NCBI RefSeq assembly: GCF_036421915.1
Contig: NZ_JAZGOM010000002.1
Source of the DNA: Georgenia_A wangjunii
Lineage (GTDB): Bacteria; Actinomycetota; Actinomycetes; Actinomycetales; Actinomycetaceae
Strand: one strand, 5' to 3'
DNA: 64,000 bases
In this document: positions 46,683 through 55,496 of the stretch, piece by piece
Numbering within the stretch: position 1 is the stretch's first letter
How the letters are laid out: every line of letters starts with the position of its first letter
Program-made: the position numbers and the translations under genes
Notes under the pieces: generated by a model
The model's database searches: none
What the model was told of the DNA's origin: nothing
What the model saw: the letters and a program-made list of their open reading frames with translations, nothing else

Positions 46683-49600
46683 TCAGGACCGGCGGGTCCG
46701 CCGCGTGCCGAGGAGGACGGCTCCAGCCGCCGCGAGCAGGAGCGCGAGGGCACCGGCCAGCAGAACCGCGGCCCCCGTGCGGGGAAGCTCCGCACCGCCG
46801 GGCCCCGCGCCGTCCGTGGCGTCACCGGCCCGGGCGCAGGGGTCCTCCGCCGGCTGCTCAGGCGCGGCGGGGTCCGCCGGGTCCGGGTCCGTGGGGTCCG
46901 TGGGGTCGGTCGGGTCCGTGGGATCCGTGGGGTCCCCGGGATCGGTCGGATCCGTGGGGTCCGTGGGGTCGGTCGGGTCGGTGGGGTCGGTCGGGTCCGT
47001 GGGATCCGTGGGATCCGTCGGGTCCGTCGGGTCCGTGGGATCGGTCGGGTCCGTGGGATCCGTGGGATCGGTCGGGTCCGTGGGGTCCGTGGGGTCCGTG
47101 TCGTCCGCGAAGGTGTGCTCCCAGCGGGTGCTCACGCCGTCGGCGATCTCGTAGCCCTCGACCGCCCGGGCGGTCACGACGACGGTCCCCTCGCCGTCGT
47201 AGGTGCCCGCCTCGACGACGTCCTCGCCCAGGACGTACTCGACGCCCTCGGTGCTCGGCACGGTGTACGTGCCGGCCTCGTCGTCGAAGGTCACCGCGGC
47301 GACCTCCTCGACAACCGCGGGGCCTGGCTCCTCCGGCTCGGGGGCGTCGCTCGCGATGGCGAACACGTGCAGGTTGGCGTTGGTCGGCAGGTCGATGCCG
47401 ATCACCTCGCGCCCCTCCGGGATCGCGACAGGCGCCGTCGCGAACAGCGCGCACCGCACGCCGTCGGTACCCGTCCCCGCCCCGCGGTGGCTCGTCCGGG
47501 CGATCTCGACGTTGCCGCTCGCGAGGTCGGTCGAGCACCAGTCGGTGAGCGCGACCGTCTCTACCGATGACGTGCCGTCGTCGAGGCGGAGGGTGACGTC
47601 CGCGGTCTGGGTGCCCGAGGTGCCGGTGCCGACGAACGAGAGCCGCGTGGCGCCCGTGAGCGTGCCGGTGAGGTCGAGCTCCTGGCCGTCGGCCGCGATG
47701 TTGTCGGGCTCCCCGGCGGGCACGGTCGCGAGCTGGTAGGACAGGTCGGTGCCGGGCACCTGGTAGGTCCGGCCCTGGACGATGCCGGCGTCGGCGAGCG
47801 CACCGCGCAGCAGGTGCCAGCCCATGCCGTCGAGGTCGGCGTTGCCCGCGCCCTCGTCACCGATGCCGGTGTTGTTGAAGTACGGCGCGAGGGCGCTCCC
47901 GGTGCCGACGACGACCGTCGCCTGCCGCTCGACCTCGCGGTCTCCCGCGCGCACCGTGACGGTGACCGGGTACTCCCCCGCCTGCGCGCCGGCGGCGAGG
48001 GTGAGCGGGATCGTGAAGGACTCCGTCATCGGCAGGTTGCCCGAGGCGATGCTCCACTCGATCGGTTCGGCGAGCGAGAGCGGCTCCGCGGTGGTCACCT
48101 CGACCGTGCCCGTGACGGTGCCGGGACCGGTCGCCACGACCTCGAGCGTGAGGGGCACCTCGACGGCCTCGTCCGACGCGCTCGCGAGCACCCGGGCCGG
48201 TGTGAGCGCCGCCCCGAGGTCGTGCCGGTCGACGTCCACGTGCGAGAGCGCGGGCGGCGCCGCGTCGGCACCGGTGGCCCATTCACCCGGCTCGGTGGAC
48301 AGGGCGTAGTCGATGTCGGCGCCGGCGCGCAGCACCTCGCCCGTGACGTAGGACTGCTCGTGCTCGGTGCCGTTGACGGTGACCGCGGAGACGTACCTGT
48401 TGTCCGGGGTGGAGCCCGGCGCGCTGATGCGCACGTCGGCACCGAGCACGGTCGGCCCGGAGATCGTCACGTCGGTGAACACCGGCGTCGTCAGCGCCCA
48501 CGTGTCGGCCCCCGGCACGGACGGGTACAGCCCGATCGAGGCGAGGACGTGCCACGAAGACATGGTGCCCATGTCGTCGTTCCCGGTGACGCCGGCGGGG
48601 CCGTCCGTGTACAGCGTGAGCGCGCCGTGCACGACGTCGACCGTCTTCCACGGCTGCCCGACCCACTGGTAGATGTACGGCGCGTGGATGTTCGGCTCGT
48701 TCTGCGGGTTGTAGGTGTCCTGGCCGTAGTAGTCGTACGGGCCGTTCACCCACACGTTGCGTACCGTCTCGTCCCGGTCGGTGAGCAGCGCGTCGTAGGC
48801 GAAGAACGAGTCGAGGCGCTCCACGGTCTCCTCGGGCCCGCCGATGAGGTCGATGAGTCCGGAGACGTCGTGCTGGACGTGCCACAGGTAGTGCCACGCG
48901 CTGCCCTCGTGGAAGCCGACACTGTTCGCCGGGTCGGCCTCGCCGATGAACGCGCCCTGGGCGTCGCGGGCGCGGAAGAAGCCCGTGCGCGGGTCGAGGA
49001 TGCTGCGGTAGCTCTGCGCGCGCTCGGCGAAGCGCGTCGCGTCCTCGGTGTGGCCGAGGTCCGCCGCCATCGACGCGATGGCACCGTCCGCCAGGGCGTA
49101 CTCGAGCGTGGCCGAGGCGCCGTGGTGGAGGTCGAAGTCGCCGGGCTTCTTCGGGGCGCCCGGCTCGTGCGGCACGTAGCCGTGGGAGAGGTAGTGCGGC
49201 AGGCCCGCGCGCCCGTTGGCCGGGTGGTCGGCCGGAGGGACCGTGTCCGCGTTGTGCACGAGCGCGGCGTAGACGTCCTCCTCGAAGCCGGCGAGCAGCC
49301 CCTGCTCGTACGCGCTGACGAGGAACGGCGCGACCGGGTCACCGGTCATGATGTTGGTCTCGACGGTGCCGTAGCCCCAGCGCGGGAGCCACCCGGTCTG
49401 GTCGCTGATCTTGAGGATCGAGCGCGCCATGTCCGTCATCTGCTCGGGCGCGATGAGCGAGAGGAGCTGCTGCTGGGTCCGGTAGGTGTCCCACAGCGAC
49501 CACGTCTGGTAGTAGGTGAAGTCCTCGGCGGTGTGGATCTCCTGGTCCCAGCCCGTGTACCGGCCGTCGACGTCCGAGCCCGTGTAGGGGGAGAGCACAG

Positions 49601-50591
49601 CGCGGTACAGCGAGGAGTAGAACGTCCGCTGCTGGGTCTGCGTGCCGCCTGCGACGGCGATCCTGCCCAGCCACTCGTTCCACGTGTCGTAGGCCGCGGC
49701 GCGCGTCGCGTCGAAGCTGCCCCCGCCCTCGGCCTCGAGGTTGCCGCGGGCGCCGTCGAGGTCGACCCAGGACAGGCCGGTGGTGACCTCGACGTCCCGG
49801 TCCTGCGTCGCGTCGAAGGTGACGACGACGCCGCGGTTGCCCGAGCCGGAGGTCGAGGTCGCGCCCTCCGCGTCGAAGTCGTCGCCGCTGAAGACGGTGG
49901 CGGAGGAGAAGGGGCGGTCGAACTCGGTGACGGTGTAGACGGTGTAGGGCTCGGTGTCCTGGCAGAAGCCCTGCCCGGTCATCGAGATCTCGATCGTCTG
50001 GTCGTCGAGCACCGTGACGGTGGAATCGGTGATCTCCTTGAGCGCGCGGCCCGCGTAGAGGAAGACGTTCGCCTGCTCGGTCTCGGGGTAGGTGTAGCGC
50101 TGCGTCCCCGTGCGCGTGGTCGCCGTCAGCTCGGCGGTGACGTCGTAGTCGTCGAGGACGACGGAGTAGTAGCCCGGCTCGGCCGACTCGTCGTCGTGGG
50201 AGTACTCCGAGGCGTTCGCCCCGGACCGGGTCGAGGTGAGGTCACCGGTGGTCGGCATGATCGGCAGGTTCCCGCCGAGGCTGCAGCCGACGCCCGAGGG
50301 GTGCAACTGGCTGAAGCCGCGGATGCGGGGGTGGTCCCAGTTGTAGCCGGTGTGGCTCCACTCGTCGTCGTCGTCGTCCGCCCGCAGCGTGTCCGGGGAG
50401 ACCTGGACCATGCCGAACGGCGTTGAGGCGCCCGGGAACGTGTTGCCCTCGTTCTGCGTCCCGATGAACGGGTTGACGAGGGAGGCGGGATCAGCGACGG
50501 CGGCCGGCCCCGGGGCGACGGCCGTCTGCGATCCGAGGACGGGGACGGCAAGAGCTGCTGACAAGGACAAGGCCAACGCGGTACGGAGCAC
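46683..50591 (-). CDS. Cell-wall-anchored GH92 alpha-mannosidase
   Basis: A 1302-residue exported enzyme that should trim alpha-linked mannose, using calcium. It has a signal peptide (LRTALALSLSAALAVPVLG), GH92 domain about 33-765 (VNPFIGTQNEGNTFPGASTPFG, HPRIRGFSQLHPSGVGC, NEPNIHAPYIYQWVGQP, and GNDDMGTMSSWHVLASIGLYPS with the catalytic acids), a NEW3-like domain (about 790-905), a further carbohydrate-binding-like domain (905-1075), an SpaA-like module, a Thr-Asp-Pro stalk and LPRTG (46773-46787) with membrane helix and RRTRRS. The GTG at 50591 gives a standard signal peptide and follows GAGAGG. It sits between a two-component system and its apparent target genes. Mannan of fungi or host glycans is the likely substrate. 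Confidence 0.92.
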   Translation of the reverse strand: MLRTALALSLSAALAVPVLGSQTAVAPGPAAVADPASLVNPFIGTQNEGNTFPGASTPFGMVQVSPDTLRADDDDDEWSHTGYNWDHPRIRGFSQLHPSGVGCSLGGNLPIMPTTGDLTSTRSGANASEYSHDDESAEPGYYSVVLDDYDVTAELTATTRTGTQRYTYPETEQANVFLYAGRALKEITDSTVTVLDDQTIEISMTGQGFCQDTEPYTVYTVTEFDRPFSSATVFSGDDFDAEGATSTSGSGNRGVVVTFDATQDRDVEVTTGLSWVDLDGARGNLEAEGGGSFDATRAAAYDTWNEWLGRIAVAGGTQTQQRTFYSSLYRAVLSPYTGSDVDGRYTGWDQEIHTAEDFTYYQTWSLWDTYRTQQQLLSLIAPEQMTDMARSILKISDQTGWLPRWGYGTVETNIMTGDPVAPFLVSAYEQGLLAGFEEDVYAALVHNADTVPPADHPANGRAGLPHYLSHGYVPHEPGAPKKPGDFDLHHGASATLEYALADGAIASMAADLGHTEDATRFAERAQSYRSILDPRTGFFRARDAQGAFIGEADPANSVGFHEGSAWHYLWHVQHDVSGLIDLIGGPEETVERLDSFFAYDALLTDRDETVRNVWVNGPYDYYGQDTYNPQNEPNIHAPYIYQWVGQPWKTVDVVHGALTLYTDGPAGVTGNDDMGTMSSWHVLASIGLYPSVPGADTWALTTPVFTDVTISGPTVLGADVRISAPGSTPDNRYVSAVTVNGTEHEQSYVTGEVLRAGADIDYALSTEPGEWATGADAAPPALSHVDVDRHDLGAALTPARVLASASDEAVEVPLTLEVVATGPGTVTGTVEVTTAEPLSLAEPIEWSIASGNLPMTESFTIPLTLAAGAQAGEYPVTVTVRAGDREVERQATVVVGTGSALAPYFNNTGIGDEGAGNADLDGMGWHLLRGALADAGIVQGRTYQVPGTDLSYQLATVPAGEPDNIAADGQELDLTGTLTGATRLSFVGTGTSGTQTADVTLRLDDGTSSVETVALTDWCSTDLASGNVEIARTSHRGAGTGTDGVRCALFATAPVAIPEGREVIGIDLPTNANLHVFAIASDAPEPEEPGPAVVEEVAAVTFDDEAGTYTVPSTEGVEYVLGEDVVEAGTYDGEGTVVVTARAVEGYEIADGVSTRWEHTFADDTDPTDPTDPTDPTDPTDPTDPTDPTDPTDPTDPTDPTDPTDPTDPTDPTDPTDPGDPTDPTDPTDPTDPTDPDPADPAAPEQPAEDPCARAGDATDGAGPGGAELPRTGAAVLLAGALALLLAAAGAVLLGTRRTRRS
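46881..47103 (-). repeat. Nine-base tandem repeat encoding a (Thr-Asp-Pro)n stalk
   Basis: About 24 copies of a 9-bp unit (variants of GTCCGTGGG, GTCGGTCGG and GATCCGTGG on the plus strand) encode the TDP stalk of the GH92 protein, broken once by GDP. Synonymous variation is in patches, typical of slippage. The copy number may vary between strains. Confidence 0.9.
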
Positions 50592-50728
50592 GGATTCCTC
50601 TCTGCGAGGCGGCGATGCCTCTCGGGAGCGATCGTCGTCGATCAGGACACCCTCGATGCTAACCCGGGCTGACAGCGCTGACAATCATGTGGGCACCCTC
50701 GCGACGCTCCGCCCAGCGTCGCGGGCAC

Positions 50729-50750
50729 GTCCCACCAAAGGTGGAGACGG
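50729..50750. promoter_or_regulatory. Operator copy B (ABC exporter promoter)
   Basis: GTCCC then ACCAAAGGTGGAGACGG, with a perfect dyad CCACC-AAA-GGTGG, 53 bp upstream of the ABC ATPase start. Matches copy A at 20 of 22 bases, at almost the same distance from the gene. Confidence 0.6.
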
Positions 50751-50802
50751 GGGAGCCTGCGCGCTGATCCGCCCGCGAGCACCGCACGGCAACGTGAAGG
50801 CC

Positions 50803-51699
50803 ATGATCACCGCAGAGAACCTCACCCGACGCTACGGCGCCCGGACCGTCGTCGACGACGTCTCCTTCACCGCCCGGCCCGGCCGGGTCACGGGCTTCCT
50901 CGGCCCCAACGGCGCCGGGAAGTCGACGACCATGCGCATGCTGTGCGCCCTCACGAGCCCGACGTCGGGATCCGCGACCGTCCTCGGCCGCCCCTACCGC
51001 GACCTCGTCAACCCCGGGCGCCACGTCGGCGTCCTTCTCGACGCCGCGGCCCAGCACGTCGGCCGCACGGGCCGCGAGACGCTCCTGCTCTCGGCCCAGC
51101 TCATGGGCGTCGGTGCCGACCGGGTCACCGAGGTGCTCGACCTCGTCGGCCTCACCGCTGCCGAGGCCTCGGCCCGCACCCGGACGTACTCCCTCGGGAT
51201 GCGCCAGCGGCTCGGGCTGGCGCACGCCCTCCTGGGAGAACCAGAGGTCCTCGTCCTCGACGAGCCCGTCAACGGCCTCGACCCGGCCGGTATCCGGTGG
51301 ATGCGCCGGCTGCTGCGTTCCTTCGCCGACGACGGCGGGACCGTCCTGCTCTCCTCGCACCTCCTTCTCGAGGTCGAGGCCGTCGCCGACGACCTCGTCA
51401 TCATCGGTCGGGGACGGGTCCTCGCCCAGGGCAGCGCGCAGGACCTGCTCGCCGCGCCGGGCACCGAGGTCGGCAGCCTCGACGACGACGCGCTCGCCCG
51501 GGCGCTCGTCGCCGCCGGGCACGAGGTGGGCCGCGCGCCCAGCGGTCTCATGACGTCGGCCACCCCCGAGGAGGTCGGCCGGACGGCGCTCACCGCCGCC
51601 GTCGCCCTCACCGACCTGCGCCCGACCGCCGCCGTCGGCCTCGAGGCCTTGTTCTTCGACACGACCGCCCAGCACGGGCGAGAGGAGATCTCCGCATGA
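50803..51699 (+). CDS. ABC-2-type exporter ATPase
   Basis: A 298-residue cassette of the drug/lantibiotic exporter type. It has Walker A GPNGAGKSTTMRML near 38, TYSLGMRQRLGLAHALLG near 133 (signature, with SLGM in place of SGGQ, typical of this subfamily), Walker B VLVLDEPVNGLDPAG and H-loop SSHLLLEVEAVADD. It should drive the permease encoded next. The ATG at 50803 is preferred, a GTG at 50794 being in frame. Control by the two-component system at 44452-46469 is inferred from the shared operator. Confidence 0.92.
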   Translation: MITAENLTRRYGARTVVDDVSFTARPGRVTGFLGPNGAGKSTTMRMLCALTSPTSGSATVLGRPYRDLVNPGRHVGVLLDAAAQHVGRTGRETLLLSAQLMGVGADRVTEVLDLVGLTAAEASARTRTYSLGMRQRLGLAHALLGEPEVLVLDEPVNGLDPAGIRWMRRLLRSFADDGGTVLLSSHLLLEVEAVADDLVIIGRGRVLAQGSAQDLLAAPGTEVGSLDDDALARALVAAGHEVGRAPSGLMTSATPEEVGRTALTAAVALTDLRPTAAVGLEALFFDTTAQHGREEISA

Positions 51700-52496
51700 C
51701 CACCACGACGAGCACCTCCCCCACGACGGCGCGCCCCGGCGCCGGGCGCGCGGCCCCGGGGCCCGTGCCCTTCCTCCGCCTGGCCGGCGTGGAGCTGCGC
51801 AAGCAGGTCGACACTCGCGCCGGCGTCTGGCTCCTGGCCGTCGTCATCCTGCTCAACGCCGCCCTCATCGCGCTCGTCCTCTTCTCCGGTGAGGAGACGA
51901 CGCGCTCGTGGAGCGAGCTCGTGGCCGCCTCGTCGCTCGCGCAGATGCTCCTGCTCCCCCTCGTCGGGATCATGGCCGCCACCGGTGAGTGGTCGCAACG
52001 CACCGCCCTGACGACCTTCGCCCTCGAGCCTCGCCGCACGCGGGTCAACGCCGCCAAGCTCGTCTCGGCGTGGGGGCTCGGCCTCGCCGTCATGGTGGGG
52101 ACGCTCGCGGCGGGAGCCCTCTTCAACGTCGTCGGTCTCGTGTGGCTCGACGGCGACGGGTCGTGGGCCATGGACTGGGCCGTGCTCGGCGGTATGGTCG
52201 CCGGGCTCCTCCTCCTCGTGACGCAGGGACTCGCCTTCGGCCTCGCGCTGCTGAGCACGCCCGTCGCGATCGTCGCCTACCTCGCGCTGCCGACCGTGTG
52301 GTCGCTCGTGACCGTGCTCGTCTCCGGGCTCACCGAGCCGGCGCGGTGGCTCAACCTCGATGCAGCGATGACCCCGCTCCTCGCGGGCGCCATGGGCGGG
52401 ACCGAGTGGGCCCAGCTCGCGACGTCGGCGGCGGTGTGGGTGGGGCTCCCGCTCGCGCTCGGCCTGTGGCGCACCGCCCGGCGGGACGTCGCCTGA
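51696..52496 (+). CDS. ABC-2-type exporter permease
   Basis: A 266-residue membrane protein with six predicted helices (about 45-65, 80-100, 127-150, 165-188, 196-220, 240-258) after a soluble Thr/Pro-rich N-terminus and the LAGVELRKQVDTRAGVW segment common in ABC-2 permeases. ATGEWSQRTALTTFALEPRR near 95 is conserved in the family. The ATG overlaps the ATPase stop by 4 bp. The exported compound is unknown. Envelope-stress detoxification or lipid export is the usual role. Confidence 0.88.
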   Translation: MTTTTSTSPTTARPGAGRAAPGPVPFLRLAGVELRKQVDTRAGVWLLAVVILLNAALIALVLFSGEETTRSWSELVAASSLAQMLLLPLVGIMAATGEWSQRTALTTFALEPRRTRVNAAKLVSAWGLGLAVMVGTLAAGALFNVVGLVWLDGDGSWAMDWAVLGGMVAGLLLLVTQGLAFGLALLSTPVAIVAYLALPTVWSLVTVLVSGLTEPARWLNLDAAMTPLLAGAMGGTEWAQLATSAAVWVGLPLALGLWRTARRDVA

Positions 52497-52506
52497 GCGT
52501 CGGTGT

Positions 52507-52543
52507 GCCGGCGGCGGGGACACCGAGCAGCGTCTCCGCCGGC
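52507..52543. terminator. Bidirectional hairpin between exporter and dinB
   Basis: GCCGGCGG (52507-52514) pairs with CCGCCGGC (52536-52543), with a partly paired interior, in the 52-bp gap between convergent genes. Confidence 0.6.
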
Positions 52544-52548
52544 GGCGC

Positions 52549-53799
52549 TCACAGCTCCCGCTCGGCGAGCTCGCGGAACGCGTCCGGCGCGCCGCGGGAG
52601 CGCCCGAGCCTGGAGGGCAGGTAGCCGACGGCGTCGCGCCCGAAGCGCGCCCGCACGGCGTCCATCGACGTCTCGACCGCTCCCCGCGCCGCCCCCGTCA
52701 CGGATCCCGGCCGCCACGGGTCCGGTGGCGGCAGGGCGAGCTCGAGCTGGACAGCCTGCTGCCGCGTGAGGTTGGAGACGGAGATCGCCAGGAGGCTGAT
52801 CTCGACCGTCCTCTCCTCCCGCAGGGCCTCGTGCACGAGCCGCTCGGCCACCTCGGTGAGCGTGAGGGTCGCCGAGATCGGGTGGGGCAGGCTCAGCGAG
52901 CGGGTGATGGCGCGCATCGCGGCGAACCGGACGCGGACCGTCACCGTCCTGCCCGCCTGGCCCTTGGCCCGCAGGCGGCTCGCCACCCGTTCCGCCAGGC
53001 CGGCGAGCGTCTCGCGCACGAGCTCGGGCGTGGCGGTGGTGCGACCCAGCGCCGACTGCGCACCCACCGACCGCGCCCGGGCGGACGTCGCGACGCGGCG
53101 GGGGTCCTCGTTGAGCGCGAGGGAGTGCAGGGTGGTCCCGCTGCGTCCGAGGAGTCGCTCGAGCGCAGGGCCGGGGGTCCGGGCGAGGTCGCCGATCGTA
53201 CGGATGCCGCGCTCGGCGAGGCTGCGCTCGGTCACCGGCCCGACGCCCCACATGAGCCGGACGGGCAGCGGGTCGAGGAAGGCACGCTCGTCCTCGGGCT
53301 CGACGACGACGAGCCCGTCGGGCTTGGCCACCTGGGAGGCGACCTTGGCCAGGTGCTTCGTCCGGGCGGCGCCGACGGAGATGGCCAGGCCCACCTCGGC
53401 CCGGACCCGCTCGCGGATCTTTGCACCGATGACGGCCGGCGTGCCGAAGAGGTGGGTGGAGCCGGAGACGTCGAGGAACGCCTCGTCGATCGAGATGCGC
53501 TGCACGGCGGGCGTGACGTCGCCGAGGATCCCCATGACCCGGTCCGCGATCGGCTGGTACTCCGTGAACCGGCCGCGGACGAAGACGAGCCCGGGGCACA
53601 GCTCCGCGGCCCGCCACCCCGGCATGGCGCCGTGGACGCCGAACGCCTTGGCCTCGTAGGACGCGGCGAGGACCACTCCCCCGCGCGCGCTGCCGCCCAC
53701 CGCGATCGGCTTGCCCCGGAGCGCTGGCGTGAGGAGCTGCTCCACGGAGGCGTAGAACGCGTCGAGGTCCGCGTGGAGGATCGTCGCCCCGGAGGTCAC
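52549..53799 (-). CDS. dinB: DNA polymerase IV
   Basis: A 416-residue Y-family translesion polymerase. Catalytic motifs HADLDAFYASVEQ near residue 8-20 and ISIDEAFLDVSG near 100, GKPIAVGG, the palm KHLAKVASQVAKPDGLVVV, helix-hairpin-helix LMWGVGPVTERSLAERGIRTIGDLA and the little finger domain are complete. The GTG at 53799 has no ribosome site, but TATGCT lies at -12 to -7, so the message should be leaderless. A perfect LexA box immediately upstream places it in the SOS regulon. The C-terminus has no clear clamp-binding QL-type motif. Confidence 0.94.
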   Translation of the reverse strand: MTSGATILHADLDAFYASVEQLLTPALRGKPIAVGGSARGGVVLAASYEAKAFGVHGAMPGWRAAELCPGLVFVRGRFTEYQPIADRVMGILGDVTPAVQRISIDEAFLDVSGSTHLFGTPAVIGAKIRERVRAEVGLAISVGAARTKHLAKVASQVAKPDGLVVVEPEDERAFLDPLPVRLMWGVGPVTERSLAERGIRTIGDLARTPGPALERLLGRSGTTLHSLALNEDPRRVATSARARSVGAQSALGRTTATPELVRETLAGLAERVASRLRAKGQAGRTVTVRVRFAAMRAITRSLSLPHPISATLTLTEVAERLVHEALREERTVEISLLAISVSNLTRQQAVQLELALPPPDPWRPGSVTGAARGAVETSMDAVRARFGRDAVGYLPSRLGRSRGAPDAFRELAEREL

Positions 53800-53812
53800 C
53801 CGCCAAGCATAC

Positions 53813-53828
53813 TCGAACGCCCGTTCGA
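53813..53828 (-). promoter_or_regulatory. LexA/SOS box at the dinB promoter
   Basis: TCGAAC-GCCC-GTTCGA is an exact match to the actinobacterial SOS consensus TCGAAC-N4-GTTCGA. It ends 1 bp from the -10 hexamer TATGCT. Confidence 0.9.
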
Positions 53829-53842
53829 ATGGCTGTTGGGTG

Positions 53843-54601
53843 CTACAGCAGCTTGTCCTCCGCACCGATGCGAACGGCCTCGAGCGCCGGTGCGCTCAGC
53901 AGGGAGTCGACGGCCTCGTCGCTGCCACCGACGAGCGTCGAGTCGAGGTCGATCTCCGTCGCGACGCACCAAGCCCGGTCGGCCGGCCAGAACAGGCTCG
54001 GTGACTGAGTGATCCACGAGTGCGGTCCGTCGTACTGCGCCAGTGCCGGCACACTCGCCAAGGGACCCTGAAGCAGGAAGTAGCCCCGACCCGGTAGCTG
54101 CAACCGCGGCGCCGCAGACTCCTCCGGGTCGAGGAGGGGCGCTGCGGGCACGCCACCATCCACGGTCAGCCATGCCCGCGCCGGGCCACCCTGAAGCTGC
54201 CCCCAGCCCTCCCACAGTGCGAACAGGCAGTCTTGCGCGGTTCGGGTATGAGCGGCCAACGCCCCGCACAGGGCCTCGAGCTGCGGGAGCGCGAGGTTGC
54301 CCCACTCCGGGCGCTCTCCCGACCAGGCAGCCGACGTCCGCGTCCAGCGATCGGGGGCGCCGATGAGCTCGTGCCACCGCACCGTGGGGGGTACGGCGCG
54401 CCCCAGGGCGTCGGCCACGTGCGTCCACGTCATCGGCGCCGTGACCCCGTCGTGCGTGACGACGGGGTGCAGGACCCTTGCGTAGGCCTGATAACCAGCG
54501 GGTACGACGTCGGTCACTGTCCCGGCCGGACCCGTGATCCGCGACTCCAACCACTGCGCGGGCGACACGTCGTCGAGCACTCGCACCTGGTCGGTCCACA
54601 T
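53843..54601 (-). CDS. Conserved actinobacterial hypothetical protein
   Basis: A 252-residue soluble protein with no signal peptide. Conserved-looking blocks are GYQAYARVLHP near residue 37, PEWGNLALPQLEALCGALAAHT near 98, CLFALWEGWGQL near 125, and PSLFWPADRAWCVATEIDLDSTLVGGS near 205. I recognise these Trp-rich blocks from unnamed actinobacterial proteins of this length but know no function. The ATG at 54601 gives the normal N-terminus. It lies between dinB's promoter and a CPBP gene on the same strand, with 42 bp to the latter. Confidence 0.7.
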   Translation of the reverse strand: MWTDQVRVLDDVSPAQWLESRITGPAGTVTDVVPAGYQAYARVLHPVVTHDGVTAPMTWTHVADALGRAVPPTVRWHELIGAPDRWTRTSAAWSGERPEWGNLALPQLEALCGALAAHTRTAQDCLFALWEGWGQLQGGPARAWLTVDGGVPAAPLLDPEESAAPRLQLPGRGYFLLQGPLASVPALAQYDGPHSWITQSPSLFWPADRAWCVATEIDLDSTLVGGSDEAVDSLLSAPALEAVRIGAEDKLL

Positions 54602-54643
54602 GCCCGCAGTCTTCCAGCACGTCCCGGCACACCCGACCGGCCG

Positions 54644-55480
54644 TCAGTACACGAAGATGCGGAACATCTCCGGGTTGTGAGCGTGGACGATGGCGAGGAA
54701 GACGATCGCGTCGAAGAGCAGGTGGACGACGAGGACGTACGTGAGCGAGCGCGTCCGCGTGAAGATGTAGCCCTGGAGCAGCGCGAAGGGGATCGTGAAG
54801 GCCGGCCCCCACTCGCGGTAGCCGAGCTCCCAAAGGAACGAGACGAAGATCGTCGCCTGGAGGACGTTCGCCTGCCACACCGGGAAGTGCCGGCGCAGCA
54901 GCGCGAAGCACGTGCAGATGAAGAACAGCTCGTCCCACGTGCCGACGGCGTTGACGCCGACGAAGAACCGCGCCAGCTCGCTGCCCGTCGTGATGTCCGG
55001 CCAGTTGAGGTAGGCGCCGGACCGGATGAAGTAGAACGGCAGGAGCGCCCACCCGAGGAACGGCACGAGGAGGAGGTAGGCCTTCTCCATCGGCGGCCAG
55101 GAGCGCCCGGAGCGCCACGGGAAGATGATGGCGCGCCGCCGGAGGACGAACCGGTCGACGGCGAACGGCACGAGCACCGCGAGGGTGAGGACGACCCCGA
55201 GGGTGAAGAACCGGCCCCACTCGAGGTCCGCCTCGACCGACGTCGTGCTGACGATGGCGATGCCGAGCGCGATGAGGCCGAGGTCCTTGCCCAGCGCCCG
55301 GTCGAGGGCGAACGCCCCCACGACCCCGGCGGCGAGGACGGCGTACCCGGCGGCAGGGGCCTGCGCGGCGAAGAGGAGGAAGGCGGCGAGCGAGACGGCG
55401 GCCGCGGGGGCGAGCGCCCACGACCACGCGGGCGGAGCAACCCTCTCGCTCGGCCTGACCGCCGCCCCGGGTCGGGTCAC
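54644..55480 (-). CDS. CPBP-family intramembrane protein
   Basis: A 278-residue membrane protein with about eight helices. The CPBP core is visible as GTWDELFFICTCFALLRRHFP near 180, where the classic EExxxR is reduced to DE with Arg-Arg further on, then FVSFLWELGYREWG and VVHLLFDAIVFL with the conserved His near 255. CPBP proteins are either CaaX-type proteases or, without the full Glu-Glu motif, prenyl- or bacteriocin-immunity-like proteins. The loss of the first Glu makes catalysis doubtful. GTG start at 55480. It follows a small acidic protein by 16 bp. Confidence 0.72.
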   Translation of the reverse strand: MTRPGAAVRPSERVAPPAWSWALAPAAAVSLAAFLLFAAQAPAAGYAVLAAGVVGAFALDRALGKDLGLIALGIAIVSTTSVEADLEWGRFFTLGVVLTLAVLVPFAVDRFVLRRRAIIFPWRSGRSWPPMEKAYLLLVPFLGWALLPFYFIRSGAYLNWPDITTGSELARFFVGVNAVGTWDELFFICTCFALLRRHFPVWQANVLQATIFVSFLWELGYREWGPAFTIPFALLQGYIFTRTRSLTYVLVVHLLFDAIVFLAIVHAHNPEMFRIFVY

Positions 55481-55496
55481 GGAACGGGCGCCGGCG

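Noticed and set aside
46881..47103. Possible CRISPR-like array of short repeats
   Set aside because: Unit length is 9 bp, in frame, with no spacers and no cas genes. It encodes a protein stalk.
46462..47154. Plus-strand frames with (Gly-Ser-Val)n or (Gly-Pro-Trp)n repeats
   Set aside because: They are the other-frame reading of the Thr-Asp-Pro stalk repeat, not a collagen-like gene.
47814..50426. An 870-codon plus-strand frame opposite GH92
   Set aside because: Arg/Val-rich antisense frame of a gene with clear GH92 motifs and wall anchor.
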